A DNA stretch of 48,676 nucleotides from an uncultured Lachnospiraceae bacterium (GTDB taxonomy: Bacteria > Bacillota > Clostridia > Lachnospirales > Lachnospiraceae), in NCBI GenBank assembly GCA_947630925.1, contig CANRJM010000014.1, positions 1-48,676 of the forward strand, written 5' to 3'. The position numbers were made by a program, and so were the translations under genes. Every line of letters begins with the position of its first letter. The first letter of the stretch is position 1. The notes beneath the pieces are model-generated. The model had not been told where the DNA came from. It did no database searches and saw only the letters and a list, made by a program, of their open reading frames with translations. Positions 17,370 to 25,256 of the stretch are shown here, one piece after another.

Positions 17370-18164
17370 ATGATGAAGACAGCATTAACCATTGCCGGCA
17401 GTGATTCCGGCGGAGGAGCAGGCATTCAGGCTGATATTAAGACGATGACGGCGCATGGCGTCTATGCCATGAGCGCCATTACCGCATTAACAGCCCAGAA
17501 TACAATGGGAATCGATCAGATATCCGGGGTGTCGCCGGATTTTTTGAAAGCGCAGTTAGATTGCATTTTTACGGATATTGATCCGGATGCCGTAAAAGTT
17601 GGCATGGTATCGGATGCTTCCCTTATCCGGGTAATTGCCGCAGCGTTAAAAAAATATCAGGCGAAAAATATCGTCTTGGATCCGGTAATGGTTTCAACGA
17701 GCGGCTCTAGTCTGATGAAAGAGGATGCGCTGCAGGTTTTTTCAGAGGAGTTAATGCCTTTAGCGACTGTAATTACACCGAATATTCCGGAGGCGCAGAT
17801 TCTGTCCGGGCTTGAAATACAGTGCGAGAGCGATATGGAAAAAGCAGCAGGACAAATGGGCAGGCAGTACGGATGCAGTATTCTGCTAAAAGGGGGACAT
17901 GCCTTGGGGGATGCAAACGATTTGCTTTGGAAAGAGGGAACGGCAACCTGGTTTTATGGAAAGCGGATAGAGAATCCGAATTGCCATGGAACAGGCTGCA
18001 CTCTCTCCAGCGCCGTCGCCGCCAATCTGGCCAGAGGAAAAAGCCTGGAAGCGGCAGTAAAAGATGCCAAGGCATATCTTACTGCCGCTTTGTCTGCCAT
18101 GCTGGACCTCGGAAAAGGAAACGGGCCGCTGAACCATATGGTTTTTATACCGGAGATAAAATAA
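17370..18164 (+). CDS. thiD: Hydroxymethylpyrimidine/phosphomethylpyrimidine kinase ThiD
   Basis: A 264-residue ribokinase-fold enzyme that phosphorylates HMP and HMP-phosphate to supply ThiE. Seen motifs are LTIAGSDSGGGAGIQADIKT, the substrate-pocket LDPVMVSTSG, TPNIPEAQILSG, LLKGGHA and the catalytic NCHGTGCTLSSAVAANLARG. The start is the ATG at 17370 or the ATG at 17373, both after AGGATTAGGA; a longer frame to 17310 would overlap the HAD gene. The order thiE-HAD-thiD, with no thiM or thiC in the window, suggests a partial or salvage thiamine unit here, with the rest elsewhere. Confidence 0.92.
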   Translation: MMKTALTIAGSDSGGGAGIQADIKTMTAHGVYAMSAITALTAQNTMGIDQISGVSPDFLKAQLDCIFTDIDPDAVKVGMVSDASLIRVIAAALKKYQAKNIVLDPVMVSTSGSSLMKEDALQVFSEELMPLATVITPNIPEAQILSGLEIQCESDMEKAAGQMGRQYGCSILLKGGHALGDANDLLWKEGTATWFYGKRIENPNCHGTGCTLSSAVAANLARGKSLEAAVKDAKAYLTAALSAMLDLGKGNGPLNHMVFIPEIK

Positions 18165-18186
18165 TGGAAAAGGCAGGAGGAGAACA

Positions 18187-19038
18187 GTGTTTGGTTATGT
18201 TCAGATACGGAAACCGGAATTGCGGATCAAGGATTATGAAATTTATCATGGATTTTATTGCGGTCTTTGCAGCCAATTGAAGAAACAGTATGGTTTTCTG
18301 GGACAGATTACGTTGACATATGATATGACATTTTTGATCCTTTTGCTGACTTCCGTGTACGGTCTTCCGGTAACGGAAACAAAAAAAAGATGTATGATGC
18401 ATCCGGGGAAGCGGCATCTATGCCTGACCAGCGAAATATCAGAATATGCCGCAGATCTGAATATGCTGCTGACCTATTATCATTTGAAGGACGATAAGGA
18501 AGATGAACATTCCAAAAAAGCGTGGATTGGGATGAAACTTTACCAGGGAAGAAAGAAAGAGGCATCTTTAAAATATCAAAGACAATCAGAACGGATGTGG
18601 AATGAATTGAATGTGTTGTCAGAATTAGAACAGTCCGGTGCGGGGCTTTTTGAGCTTGCGGATTGTTTTGGGAGGCTGATGGCGGGTTTATTTCAGTACC
18701 GGGAGGATATTTTTTCACAATATTTTCATGATTTGGGGTTTCATTTAGGAAGGTTTATTTATATAATGGATGCGTATGATGATTTAGAGAAGGACAGGGA
18801 AAAAGGATGTTTTAATCCACTGTTGGGGCAAAGCGGAAAAGAGGGATTTGAGGAGCAGATAGAAAGTATCCTTCTTAACGAGATTGCCGCAGCGGGAACT
18901 GCCTATCAGAAACTGCCTTGCGTGAAATATGCAGACATATTGGGAAATATATTATATGCGGGAGTTTGGAACCGCTACGACGCGCTGCAGGCAAAGAAGA
19001 CGCTCAGAGAGAATATACAGGAGGAGACAAGAGAATGA
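18187..19038 (+). CDS. DUF5685 family protein with two Asp-rich motifs
   Basis: A 283-residue, largely helical protein that I place in DUF5685 ([33 protein letters not shown] at the start). Function is not established. Two acidic motifs stand out: DDKED at 102-106, and DAYDDLEKD at 195-203 within [17 protein letters not shown], followed by Gly207 and Pro211. The second aligns position by position with the LGxxxQxxNILRDVxED motif of squalene/phytoene synthases, so an isoprenoid-synthase-like fold is possible; this is inference. Start is a GTG at 18187 after AGGAGG. Its stop overlaps the J-protein start (ATGA), showing tight coupling to the next gene. Confidence 0.8.
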   Translation: MFGYVQIRKPELRIKDYEIYHGFYCGLCSQLKKQYGFLGQITLTYDMTFLILLLTSVYGLPVTETKKRCMMHPGKRHLCLTSEISEYAADLNMLLTYYHLKDDKEDEHSKKAWIGMKLYQGRKKEASLKYQRQSERMWNELNVLSELEQSGAGLFELADCFGRLMAGLFQYREDIFSQYFHDLGFHLGRFIYIMDAYDDLEKDREKGCFNPLLGQSGKEGFEEQIESILLNEIAAAGTAYQKLPCVKYADILGNILYAGVWNRYDALQAKKTLRENIQEETRE

Positions 19039-19493
19039 CAGATCCGTATCAGGTATTAGGAGTTTCGCCAAACGCAACAAATGACGAGATAAAAAAGGCA
19101 TATCACGATTTAAGCAGGAAATACCATCCTGACACATATGCAAACAATCCGTTATCCGACTTGGCAGAAGAAAAATTTAAAGAGATCCAGGAAGCATATC
19201 AACAGATCATGGATATGCGTTCCGGAAAAACGCAGGGATACCAACAGGGAAATCAAGGGTATCAGCAGGGTTATCAGCAAGGCGGCCAAGGCTATCAGCA
19301 GGGCGGTTATGGATATGGACAGGACAGTGCGCAATATAATAGACAGCAATATCAATATTATGGGAATGGATATGGGAGAAATCCATATAATACAAATGAC
19401 GGCGGTTGCGGTTCGGGAAATCTTTGCTGCGATTTATGGTGCGCAGATACTTTGTGCGAATGCATGGGAGGAGATTTATGCGGATGTTTCTAA
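19035..19493 (+). CDS. J-domain (DnaJ-like) protein with Q/G/Y repeats and cysteine-rich tail
   Basis: A 152-residue protein. Residues 1-60 form a J domain ([23 protein letters not shown] at 31-33) that should stimulate an Hsp70 ATPase. Residues 65-120 are low-complexity, with repeated GYQQG units. The last 28 residues hold eight cysteines (125, 131, 132, 136, 141, 143, 149, 151) and end in CGCF. It lacks the zinc-finger and client domains of true DnaJ. The tail could bind metal, form disulfides or be lipid-modified as in eukaryotic cysteine-string J proteins; none of these is shown. The start overlaps the DUF5685 stop by 4 nt and its 3' end overlaps the membrane-protein gene by 16 nt. Confidence 0.88.
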   Translation: MTDPYQVLGVSPNATNDEIKKAYHDLSRKYHPDTYANNPLSDLAEEKFKEIQEAYQQIMDMRSGKTQGYQQGNQGYQQGYQQGGQGYQQGGYGYGQDSAQYNRQQYQYYGNGYGRNPYNTNDGGCGSGNLCCDLWCADTLCECMGGDLCGCF

Positions 19494-20047
19494 AATCCAA
19501 AGAAATTGCATATACAGGCGTTTTTATGGCAGTTGCCGTGATTTTCATTATCTTAGGCGGATATTTTGAAGGGAGTACGCTGTTTTTGCTGGCAGCGGCC
19601 TCTTTTCTGGCCGGCGTGGTGGAAAAAAATTTTTCCGTGGCAGCGGCGGCAGTGTTTTGCATCGGCAGTACCTTTTTAGGGATCCTTCTGGCGCCGCAGA
19701 AACTGTATTGCGTTACGTTTGCCGTGTTTTGCATTTATGTGATGGCGGCGGAGTTTTTAGAGAACCGAAGGATGTCTTTGCCGTCTGGGAAAAGGGCGGC
19801 AGGTATCTGGGCAATAAAGGGGCTTGTCTATCACGTTCTTTTGCTGCTGTCTCTTTTTTTTGCGGGAAAGCTGTTTGGGTTTGAAGGGATTTTGAAGGGC
19901 AGATGGGCTGCGGCGCTGTCTCAGTACCGTATTTTATTTGGACTTGTCCTTTTTGCCTGCGCAGAGCTTTTCTGGCTGGTCTTTGACCGCGCTTATCTGT
20001 TTTTTCAGAGACATTACGGCCATTATTTTTTATGGCGGGAGGAATAG
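19478..20047 (+). CDS. Polytopic membrane protein of unknown function
   Basis: A 189-residue hydrophobic protein with about five or six predicted membrane helices (for example [72 protein letters not shown]). I do not recognise a family. The likely start is the ATG at 19478 after GGGAGGAG; this puts its first five codons inside the end of the J-protein gene in another frame, so the two genes are translationally linked. The longer frame from 19406 would overlap the J-protein by 88 nt and is less likely. It may provide a membrane partner for the two upstream proteins. Confidence 0.75.
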   Translation: MRMFLKSKEIAYTGVFMAVAVIFIILGGYFEGSTLFLLAAASFLAGVVEKNFSVAAAAVFCIGSTFLGILLAPQKLYCVTFAVFCIYVMAAEFLENRRMSLPSGKRAAGIWAIKGLVYHVLLLLSLFFAGKLFGFEGILKGRWAAALSQYRILFGLVLFACAELFWLVFDRAYLFFQRHYGHYFLWREE

Positions 20048-20082
20048 GATGGCGGCATTCCCATAAAAAGGAAAGCTAACAG

Positions 20083-20111
20083 TAGACGAACTACAAAATT
20101 AGTGATATAAT
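20083..20111 (+). promoter_or_regulatory. Sigma-A type promoter before the bactofilin-pyrH operon
   Basis: TAGACG (20083-20088), a 17-nt spacer and a consensus TATAAT (20106-20111) lie about 50 nt before the bactofilin start. It probably drives the long operon through polC. Confidence 0.6.
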
Positions 20112-20160
20112 AATACAGTATGGGTTTTGAGTATACATATAAAATTAGGAGGAAAAAACC

Positions 20161-20955
20161 ATGAGTACTTTTGACGATGCGAATGTTGATAAGGACTTGT
20201 TGAGTCAGATTTTTGCAGATGAGGGTGATGATGCGGAAACCGATGCGTTGTTAGATGAAATGTTAAAAGATGTAGAAGTAAACGGCGGAAAACCGGATGC
20301 AGATGAAAAAGAGGTTGTAGACGATATTCTGCCGGAGAACGACGAGAAAGATCAAGAAGAGGAGGCGAAAGAGGAGGCGGAGCCTGAATCTGTTAAAACA
20401 GAAGAACCGGACATTCCTCTGGTAAAGCCTGATTTTGTAACGAGTACAGATAATGATACGGTACGTAAGGAAGCAAAGGAACAGATGGACGCCGAGCGTG
20501 AGAGCGGCACGGTAACTACAATTACCAGTGGCACGACGATTAAGGGCGGTATTTCTTCAGATGGTTCTTTAGAAGTAATGGGTGTGATTACCGGTGATGT
20601 GGAATGCCAGGGGAAGGTTTCGATTATTGGCAAGGTTTCCGGTAACGTTATGGCTTCCGAGATATATGTCAGCACACAGAGACTGGAGGGAAGCTTAAGC
20701 AGTGAAGGCGCTGTGAAGATTGGCGTTGGAACAATTATCGTAGGGGACGTAGACGGAACATCCGCTTATATTGCCGGCGCAGTCAAAGGCGATATTGATG
20801 TCAACGGGCATGTTATTGTGGATTCGACAGCAATCATTAAGGGAAATATTAAGGCGAAATCCGTTCAGGTCAACAATGGCGCAGTCGTAGACGGATATTG
20901 TTCCCTGAATTATGCAGGCGTTAATTTGGACGATTTCTTTGATGAAAAGAAGTGA
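20161..20955 (+). CDS. Bactofilin family (polymer-forming) cytoskeletal protein
   Basis: A 264-residue protein. Residues 1-115 are acidic and probably disordered. Residues about 120-250 are a run of short beta repeats (TTIKGGISSDGSLEVMGVIT, then GDVECQGKVSIIGKVSGNV, and GDIDVNGHVIVDSTAIIKGN) typical of the bactofilin right-handed beta helix, which polymerises and scaffolds cell-shape or envelope enzymes. Two Ser/Thr-rich turns and a short DDFFDEKK tail follow. The ATG follows TTAGGAGG. It ends 7 nt before pyrH, where rpsB-tsf would usually be found in Bacillota, so it is part of the envelope/translation operon. Confidence 0.87.
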   Translation: MSTFDDANVDKDLLSQIFADEGDDAETDALLDEMLKDVEVNGGKPDADEKEVVDDILPENDEKDQEEEAKEEAEPESVKTEEPDIPLVKPDFVTSTDNDTVRKEAKEQMDAERESGTVTTITSGTTIKGGISSDGSLEVMGVITGDVECQGKVSIIGKVSGNVMASEIYVSTQRLEGSLSSEGAVKIGVGTIIVGDVDGTSAYIAGAVKGDIDVNGHVIVDSTAIIKGNIKAKSVQVNNGAVVDGYCSLNYAGVNLDDFFDEKK

Positions 20956-20962
20956 GGTTCGT

Positions 20963-21667
20963 ATGGCGAAATATAAGAGAGTATTGCTTAAACTCAGCGG
21001 CGAAGCGTTGGCAGGTCCGAATCGGTTTGGATTTGACGAGGCGACCTGCCGGGAGACGGCGCTGCAGGTAAAGCAGTTAGTGGACGCCGGCGTTGAGGTT
21101 GGCGTGGTTACAGGCGGCGGAAATTTCTGGCGTGGCAGAAGCAGTGAAAATATTGACCGCACAAAGGCGGATCAGATTGGTATGCTTGCTACGGTAATGA
21201 ATTGTATTTATGTTTCAGAAATCTTTCGGAGTGTTGGCATACCTGCCGCAGTGCTGACGCCGTTTGCATGCGGCTCCATGACAGAGCCTTTTTCAAAAGA
21301 TACTGTCAGACAGTATTTTGAAAAAAGGACGGTTGTATTTTTTGCCGGCGGCACAGGGCATCCGTATTTTTCTACTGATACGGCGGCAGTGCTTCGCGCG
21401 GTCGAGATAGAGGCAGATGTGATATTATCTGGAAAATCGATTGACGGTGTGTATGATTCCGATCCGGCGGTCAATCCGGCGGCAAAGAGGTTTGATGAAA
21501 TTTCCATGGATGAGGTAATTAACCGGCGCCTGGGTGTGATCGATCTTGCAGCGGCGGTTCTTTGTCTGGAGAATCATATGCCTATGATGATATTTGGGCT
21601 GAAGGAAGAAAACAGTATTGTAAATACGGTAAACGGCGTTACAAAAGGAACACTGGTTACGGCGTAG
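20963..21667 (+). CDS. pyrH: UMP kinase PyrH
   Basis: A 234-residue amino-acid-kinase-fold enzyme that phosphorylates UMP to UDP. It begins YKRVLLKLSGEALAGPNRFG and has GVVTGGGNFWRGR, DQIGMLATVMNCIY, FFAGGTGHPYFSTDTAAVLR and LSGKSIDGVYDSDP, all standard for bacterial PyrH. The ATG at 20963 follows GTGAGG; the longer frame back to 20912 overlaps the bactofilin and is not used. Position just before frr is conserved across bacteria. Confidence 0.95.
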   Translation: MAKYKRVLLKLSGEALAGPNRFGFDEATCRETALQVKQLVDAGVEVGVVTGGGNFWRGRSSENIDRTKADQIGMLATVMNCIYVSEIFRSVGIPAAVLTPFACGSMTEPFSKDTVRQYFEKRTVVFFAGGTGHPYFSTDTAAVLRAVEIEADVILSGKSIDGVYDSDPAVNPAAKRFDEISMDEVINRRLGVIDLAAAVLCLENHMPMMIFGLKEENSIVNTVNGVTKGTLVTA

Positions 21668-21731
21668 CATCATAAGTCGAGAACGGATGCAGCAAACAGG
21701 ATAGTGGAAACGGATGGAGGATGTGGACATA

Positions 21732-22286
21732 ATGAGCGTAGAATTAGAACAATTTCGGGAAAAGATGAATAAGTCGGTGGACAGTCTGGCAAATGAATAT
21801 ACAACCATACGTGCCGGACGGGCAAATCCACATGTGTTAGATAAAATCAGCGTGGAATATTATGGTCAGCCTGCCAATTTGCAGTCTGTTGCTAATATTT
21901 CAGTAGCGGAAGCCCGTACTTTGGTTATTCAGCCGTGGGAGGCAAATATGCTCAAAGAGATTGAGAAGGCGATTCTGGTATCAGATCTGGGGCTGACGCC
22001 GAACAATGACGGAAAAGCAATCCGCCTGACCTTTCCGGAACTTACGGAGGAACGCCGTAAGGAGTTGGTCAGGGATGTAAAGAAAAAAGGAGAGAATGCA
22101 AAAGTAGCGATTCGGAATATCCGCCGCGATGCAAATGATATGTTGAAAAAACAGCAGAAAGCGAACGAGATTTCGGAAGACGAGCAAAAGACGGCGGAAA
22201 ATGATATCCAGAAGTTGACGGATGAGTTTATTTCACAGGTAGACAGTATGATAAATGATAAGTCAAAAGAAATCATGACAGTTTAA
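21732..22286 (+). CDS. frr: Ribosome recycling factor
   Basis: A 184-residue protein that, with EF-G, splits the post-termination ribosome. It has the family pattern of a three-helix bundle with a small beta domain: FREKMNKSVDSLANEYTTIR, AGRANPHVLDKISVEYYGQP, LVIQPWEANMLKEIEKAI, and GKAIRLTFPELTEERRKELV. I chose the ATG at 21732, preceded by GGATGGAGG; an ATG at 21714 would add six residues. Length matches the usual 183-186. Confidence 0.95.
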   Translation: MSVELEQFREKMNKSVDSLANEYTTIRAGRANPHVLDKISVEYYGQPANLQSVANISVAEARTLVIQPWEANMLKEIEKAILVSDLGLTPNNDGKAIRLTFPELTEERRKELVRDVKKKGENAKVAIRNIRRDANDMLKKQQKANEISEDEQKTAENDIQKLTDEFISQVDSMINDKSKEIMTV

Positions 22287-22444
22287 ATCTATTCAAGAGG
22301 CAAGGATGGATCGGATGGTCTGTCCTTTCTTGTATTTGACAAATATTGCGCCTGTATTGGAACGTACAGGCGGCGGCAGAGTGGAGCATAATGTGAGCCT
22401 ACGCTCACTTTGGCTATTTGTGTCGCTCAGAAATGGAGAGTATT

Positions 22445-23164
22445 ATGGCAGAAAAGCAAAAACAGATTCCACGTCATGTGGCGATTATTTTGGATGGAAA
22501 CGGACGTTGGGCAAAAAAACGATTTCTTCCCAGAAATGCCGGTCATGCTGCGGGGAGCAAAAATGTAGAGAAAATTTGCAAGGCGGCATGGGATATGGGG
22601 ATTGAGTATATAACGATGTATGCTTTTTCTACAGAAAACTGGTCCCGTCCAAAGGAAGAAGTGGATGCGTTGATGAAGCTGCTTTATCAGTATCTGTCCG
22701 ATTGTTTGAACACAAGTAAAAAAAATAATATGCAGGTAAAGGTCATTGGAGATATTTCCCGTCTGAAGCCCGACTTACAGGAAAAAATCCGGGAGTTGGA
22801 GGAATTTTCCGCACAGAATACAGGGCTTCATTTTCAGGTGGCGTTAAATTATGGCAGCCGTGATGAAATTGTGCGCAGTGTACGGAAAATTGCTGAGGAA
22901 GTGAAAGCAGGCAGTCTTCTGCCGCAGGAAATTGATGAGGAGCTCATCTGTGGTTATCTGGACACAAAAGGGATACCGGATCCGGATTTATTGATCCGCA
23001 CAAGCGGCGAACAGCGATTATCCAATTATCTGCTTTGGCAGTTGGCATATACGGAGTTTTATTTTACCGAGGTATTGTGGCCGGATTTTGATAAAGCGGA
23101 ATTGGAAAAGGCGGTGCAGTTTTATCAGAATCGGGATCGCCGTTTCGGCGGAGTGCGTCAGTGA
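22445..23164 (+). CDS. uppS: Isoprenyl (undecaprenyl) diphosphate synthase UppS
   Basis: A 239-residue cis-prenyltransferase that makes the C55 lipid carrier for cell-wall synthesis. Conserved blocks are HVAIILDGNGRWAKKR, GHAAGSKNVEKI, YAFSTENWSRPKEEV, FQVALNYGSRDEIVRSVRKI and LIRTSGEQRLSNYLLWQLAY with TEFYF. The ATG at 22445 follows GGAGAG. The 158-nt gap before it has an 8-bp hairpin (22349-22356 with 22365-22372) and a 6-bp one (GTGAGC/GCTCAC); its last 22 nt are almost the same as the segment before dxr. Confidence 0.95.
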   Translation: MAEKQKQIPRHVAIILDGNGRWAKKRFLPRNAGHAAGSKNVEKICKAAWDMGIEYITMYAFSTENWSRPKEEVDALMKLLYQYLSDCLNTSKKNNMQVKVIGDISRLKPDLQEKIRELEEFSAQNTGLHFQVALNYGSRDEIVRSVRKIAEEVKAGSLLPQEIDEELICGYLDTKGIPDPDLLIRTSGEQRLSNYLLWQLAYTEFYFTEVLWPDFDKAELEKAVQFYQNRDRRFGGVRQ

Positions 23165-23201
23165 TCGTGATATAGATAAATAAGAGGGAATGGAGAAAAA
23201 G

Positions 23202-23993
23202 ATGTTTCGAACAAGATTGATGAGTGGGATTGTTTTAATGGCGATAGCGATAGCCGTATTGGTGTACGGAAGCTATCTTTTATTCTGGGTAGTTACCGCA
23301 ATTTCTATTATTGGGTTATTTGAACTCTATCGGAGCGTAAAAATGGAAAAAACTTTGCCGGCGTTGATTGGTTATATTTCCAGTGTGGTTATTGATATAT
23401 TGATATTGGATGATTATTATCCATCTTTATTTATATGGCTGATAACAACTTTGATTTTTCTGTTGGCATGTTATGTTATTGCCTATCCGCGGTATCATTT
23501 TAATCAAATCAATATGCTTATCTTTGGTCTGCTTTATGTTACGGTTATGCTCTCCTTCGTATTTAAAGTTCGCTATGTTGAGAATGGAATTTTGTATGTA
23601 TGGCTGATCTTTATCGGTGCATGGGGTTCTGATACCTGTGCCTACTGCGTAGGAAAGTTATGCGGAAGACATAAGCTTCCGTCGGAGCTTAGCCCGAATA
23701 AGACGATTGAGGGGTGCATCGGCGGTATTCTTGGGGCGGCATTGCTTGGTTTTCTCTTTGCCCTTGCTTTCTTTGCGGATACCGGATATTGGTGGAAATT
23801 TGCGCTGATAGGCGGTGTTTCCTCTATTCTTTCGCAGATTGGCGATCTTGCCGCTTCTGCTATCAAAAGAAATCACGATATGAAAGATTATGGGAAACTG
23901 ATTCCGGGTCATGGCGGGATTTTAGACCGTTTTGACAGTATTATTTTTATTGCGCCAATCGTATATTATCTCGTCGTATTTTTGAAATTATAA
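23202..23993 (+). CDS. cdsA: Phosphatidate cytidylyltransferase CdsA
   Basis: A 263-residue membrane enzyme that makes CDP-diacylglycerol, the precursor of phosphatidylglycerol and other phospholipids. About seven or eight membrane helices are seen, with the signature near the C-terminus: SQIGDLAASAIKRNHDMKDY then GKLIPGHGGILDRFDS. The ATG at 23202 follows TGGAG; an ATG at 23190 would add four residues and has a tighter RBS. Between uppS and dxr, as in most Bacillota. Confidence 0.94.
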   Translation: MFRTRLMSGIVLMAIAIAVLVYGSYLLFWVVTAISIIGLFELYRSVKMEKTLPALIGYISSVVIDILILDDYYPSLFIWLITTLIFLLACYVIAYPRYHFNQINMLIFGLLYVTVMLSFVFKVRYVENGILYVWLIFIGAWGSDTCAYCVGKLCGRHKLPSELSPNKTIEGCIGGILGAALLGFLFALAFFADTGYWWKFALIGGVSSILSQIGDLAASAIKRNHDMKDYGKLIPGHGGILDRFDSIIFIAPIVYYLVVFLKL

Positions 23994-24058
23994 AAAGCAA
24001 GGCGTCGGAAGAGGGCAAAGGAAGAAGCGCGAAAATTCGCTCAGAAATGGGGATTATT

Positions 24059-25213
24059 ATGAAACATGTAATGGTATTAGGTTCTACAGGCTCCATCGGC
24101 AGGCAGACATTGGATGTTATCAGACAAAACGATGATTTGGATGTAGTATCGCTTGCCGCCGGAAGCAATATTGATTTATTGGAGGAACAGATCAGGGAAT
24201 TTAACCCTGAACTGGTATGTGTTTATTCGGAGGAAAAAGCAACTGCTCTTCGCAGACGCTTACGAACGAATCAGGTAAAGGTTATGACGGGCATGGAGGG
24301 GTTGATTACCAGCGCCACTTTGCCGCAGGGAGATCTTTTAGTTGCGGCAGTTGTGGGAATGATAGGAATCCGCCCGATTATAGAGGCTGTGAAACGTCGG
24401 AAGGATATTGCGCTGGCGAATAAAGAGACGCTGGTTACGGCGGGACATATCATTATGCCGTTAGCGGAAAAGATGGACGTAAAGATTTTGCCGGTTGACA
24501 GTGAGCATTCGGCTGTCTTTCAGTGCATCAACGGAGAAAACTGCAGTGAAATAGAAAAAATCATCCTGACAGCGTCCGGCGGCCCTTTCTTTGGAAAAAG
24601 CCGCGCCGAATTGGAAAAGGTAACGTTAGAAGATACTTTGAACCATCCAAACTGGTCAATGGGCAGGAAGATTACGGTCGATTCTGCAACTATGGTCAAT
24701 AAGGGGCTGGAAGTGATAGAAGCAAAATGGCTGTTTGGCGTAGATTATGAAAAGATTCAGGTAATCGTACAGCCGCAGAGCATCATCCACTCCATGGTTG
24801 AATTTCAGGACGGCGCAATTCTGGCGCAGTTAGGAACGCCGGATATGCATCTGCCAATCCAGTATGCGCTGTGCGACCGGAAACGAAAGGGGCGTTATGG
24901 CGAACCGTTGGATTTTACCAGACTTTCTGAAATTACTTTTGGACAGCCGGATATGGAAACCTTTCGGGGGCTGGCGCTTGCCATAGAAGCAGGAAAGATT
25001 GGAGGCAGTATGCCGACGGTCATGAATGCAGCGAATGAAAGGGCGGTTGAATTATTTCTGCAAAAGAAGATTTCCTTTTTAACCATTGCTGATATTATTG
25101 AGGAAGCAATGCAGAGACATACCGTGATAAAAAATCCGGAGTTCGACGCGATTTCTGCCATAGAGCAGGAAGTCCTTGCTAAGATAAATGAAACTTATCA
25201 GGGGAGTTACTAA
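24059..25213 (+). CDS. dxr: 1-deoxy-D-xylulose 5-phosphate reductoisomerase Dxr
   Basis: A 384-residue enzyme of the MEP isoprenoid pathway that turns deoxyxylulose phosphate into methylerythritol phosphate. It begins MVLGSTGSIGRQTLDVIRQN (NADPH site), then ALANKETLVTAGHI, PVDSEHSAVFQC (metal ligands), LTASGGPFFG, and NHPNWSMGRKITVDSATMVN followed by KGLEVIEAKWLF. The ATG at 24059 follows GGGGA; an earlier in-frame start at 24047 lies within the shared leader motif. With ispG and uppS it shows that MEP genes sit with lipid carrier synthesis here. Confidence 0.95.
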   Translation: MKHVMVLGSTGSIGRQTLDVIRQNDDLDVVSLAAGSNIDLLEEQIREFNPELVCVYSEEKATALRRRLRTNQVKVMTGMEGLITSATLPQGDLLVAAVVGMIGIRPIIEAVKRRKDIALANKETLVTAGHIIMPLAEKMDVKILPVDSEHSAVFQCINGENCSEIEKIILTASGGPFFGKSRAELEKVTLEDTLNHPNWSMGRKITVDSATMVNKGLEVIEAKWLFGVDYEKIQVIVQPQSIIHSMVEFQDGAILAQLGTPDMHLPIQYALCDRKRKGRYGEPLDFTRLSEITFGQPDMETFRGLALAIEAGKIGGSMPTVMNAANERAVELFLQKKISFLTIADIIEEAMQRHTVIKNPEFDAISAIEQEVLAKINETYQGSY

Positions 25214-25256
25214 AAGGATTTGTCATACAGAAAAATTATTAGAATAGAGGTAGTTT

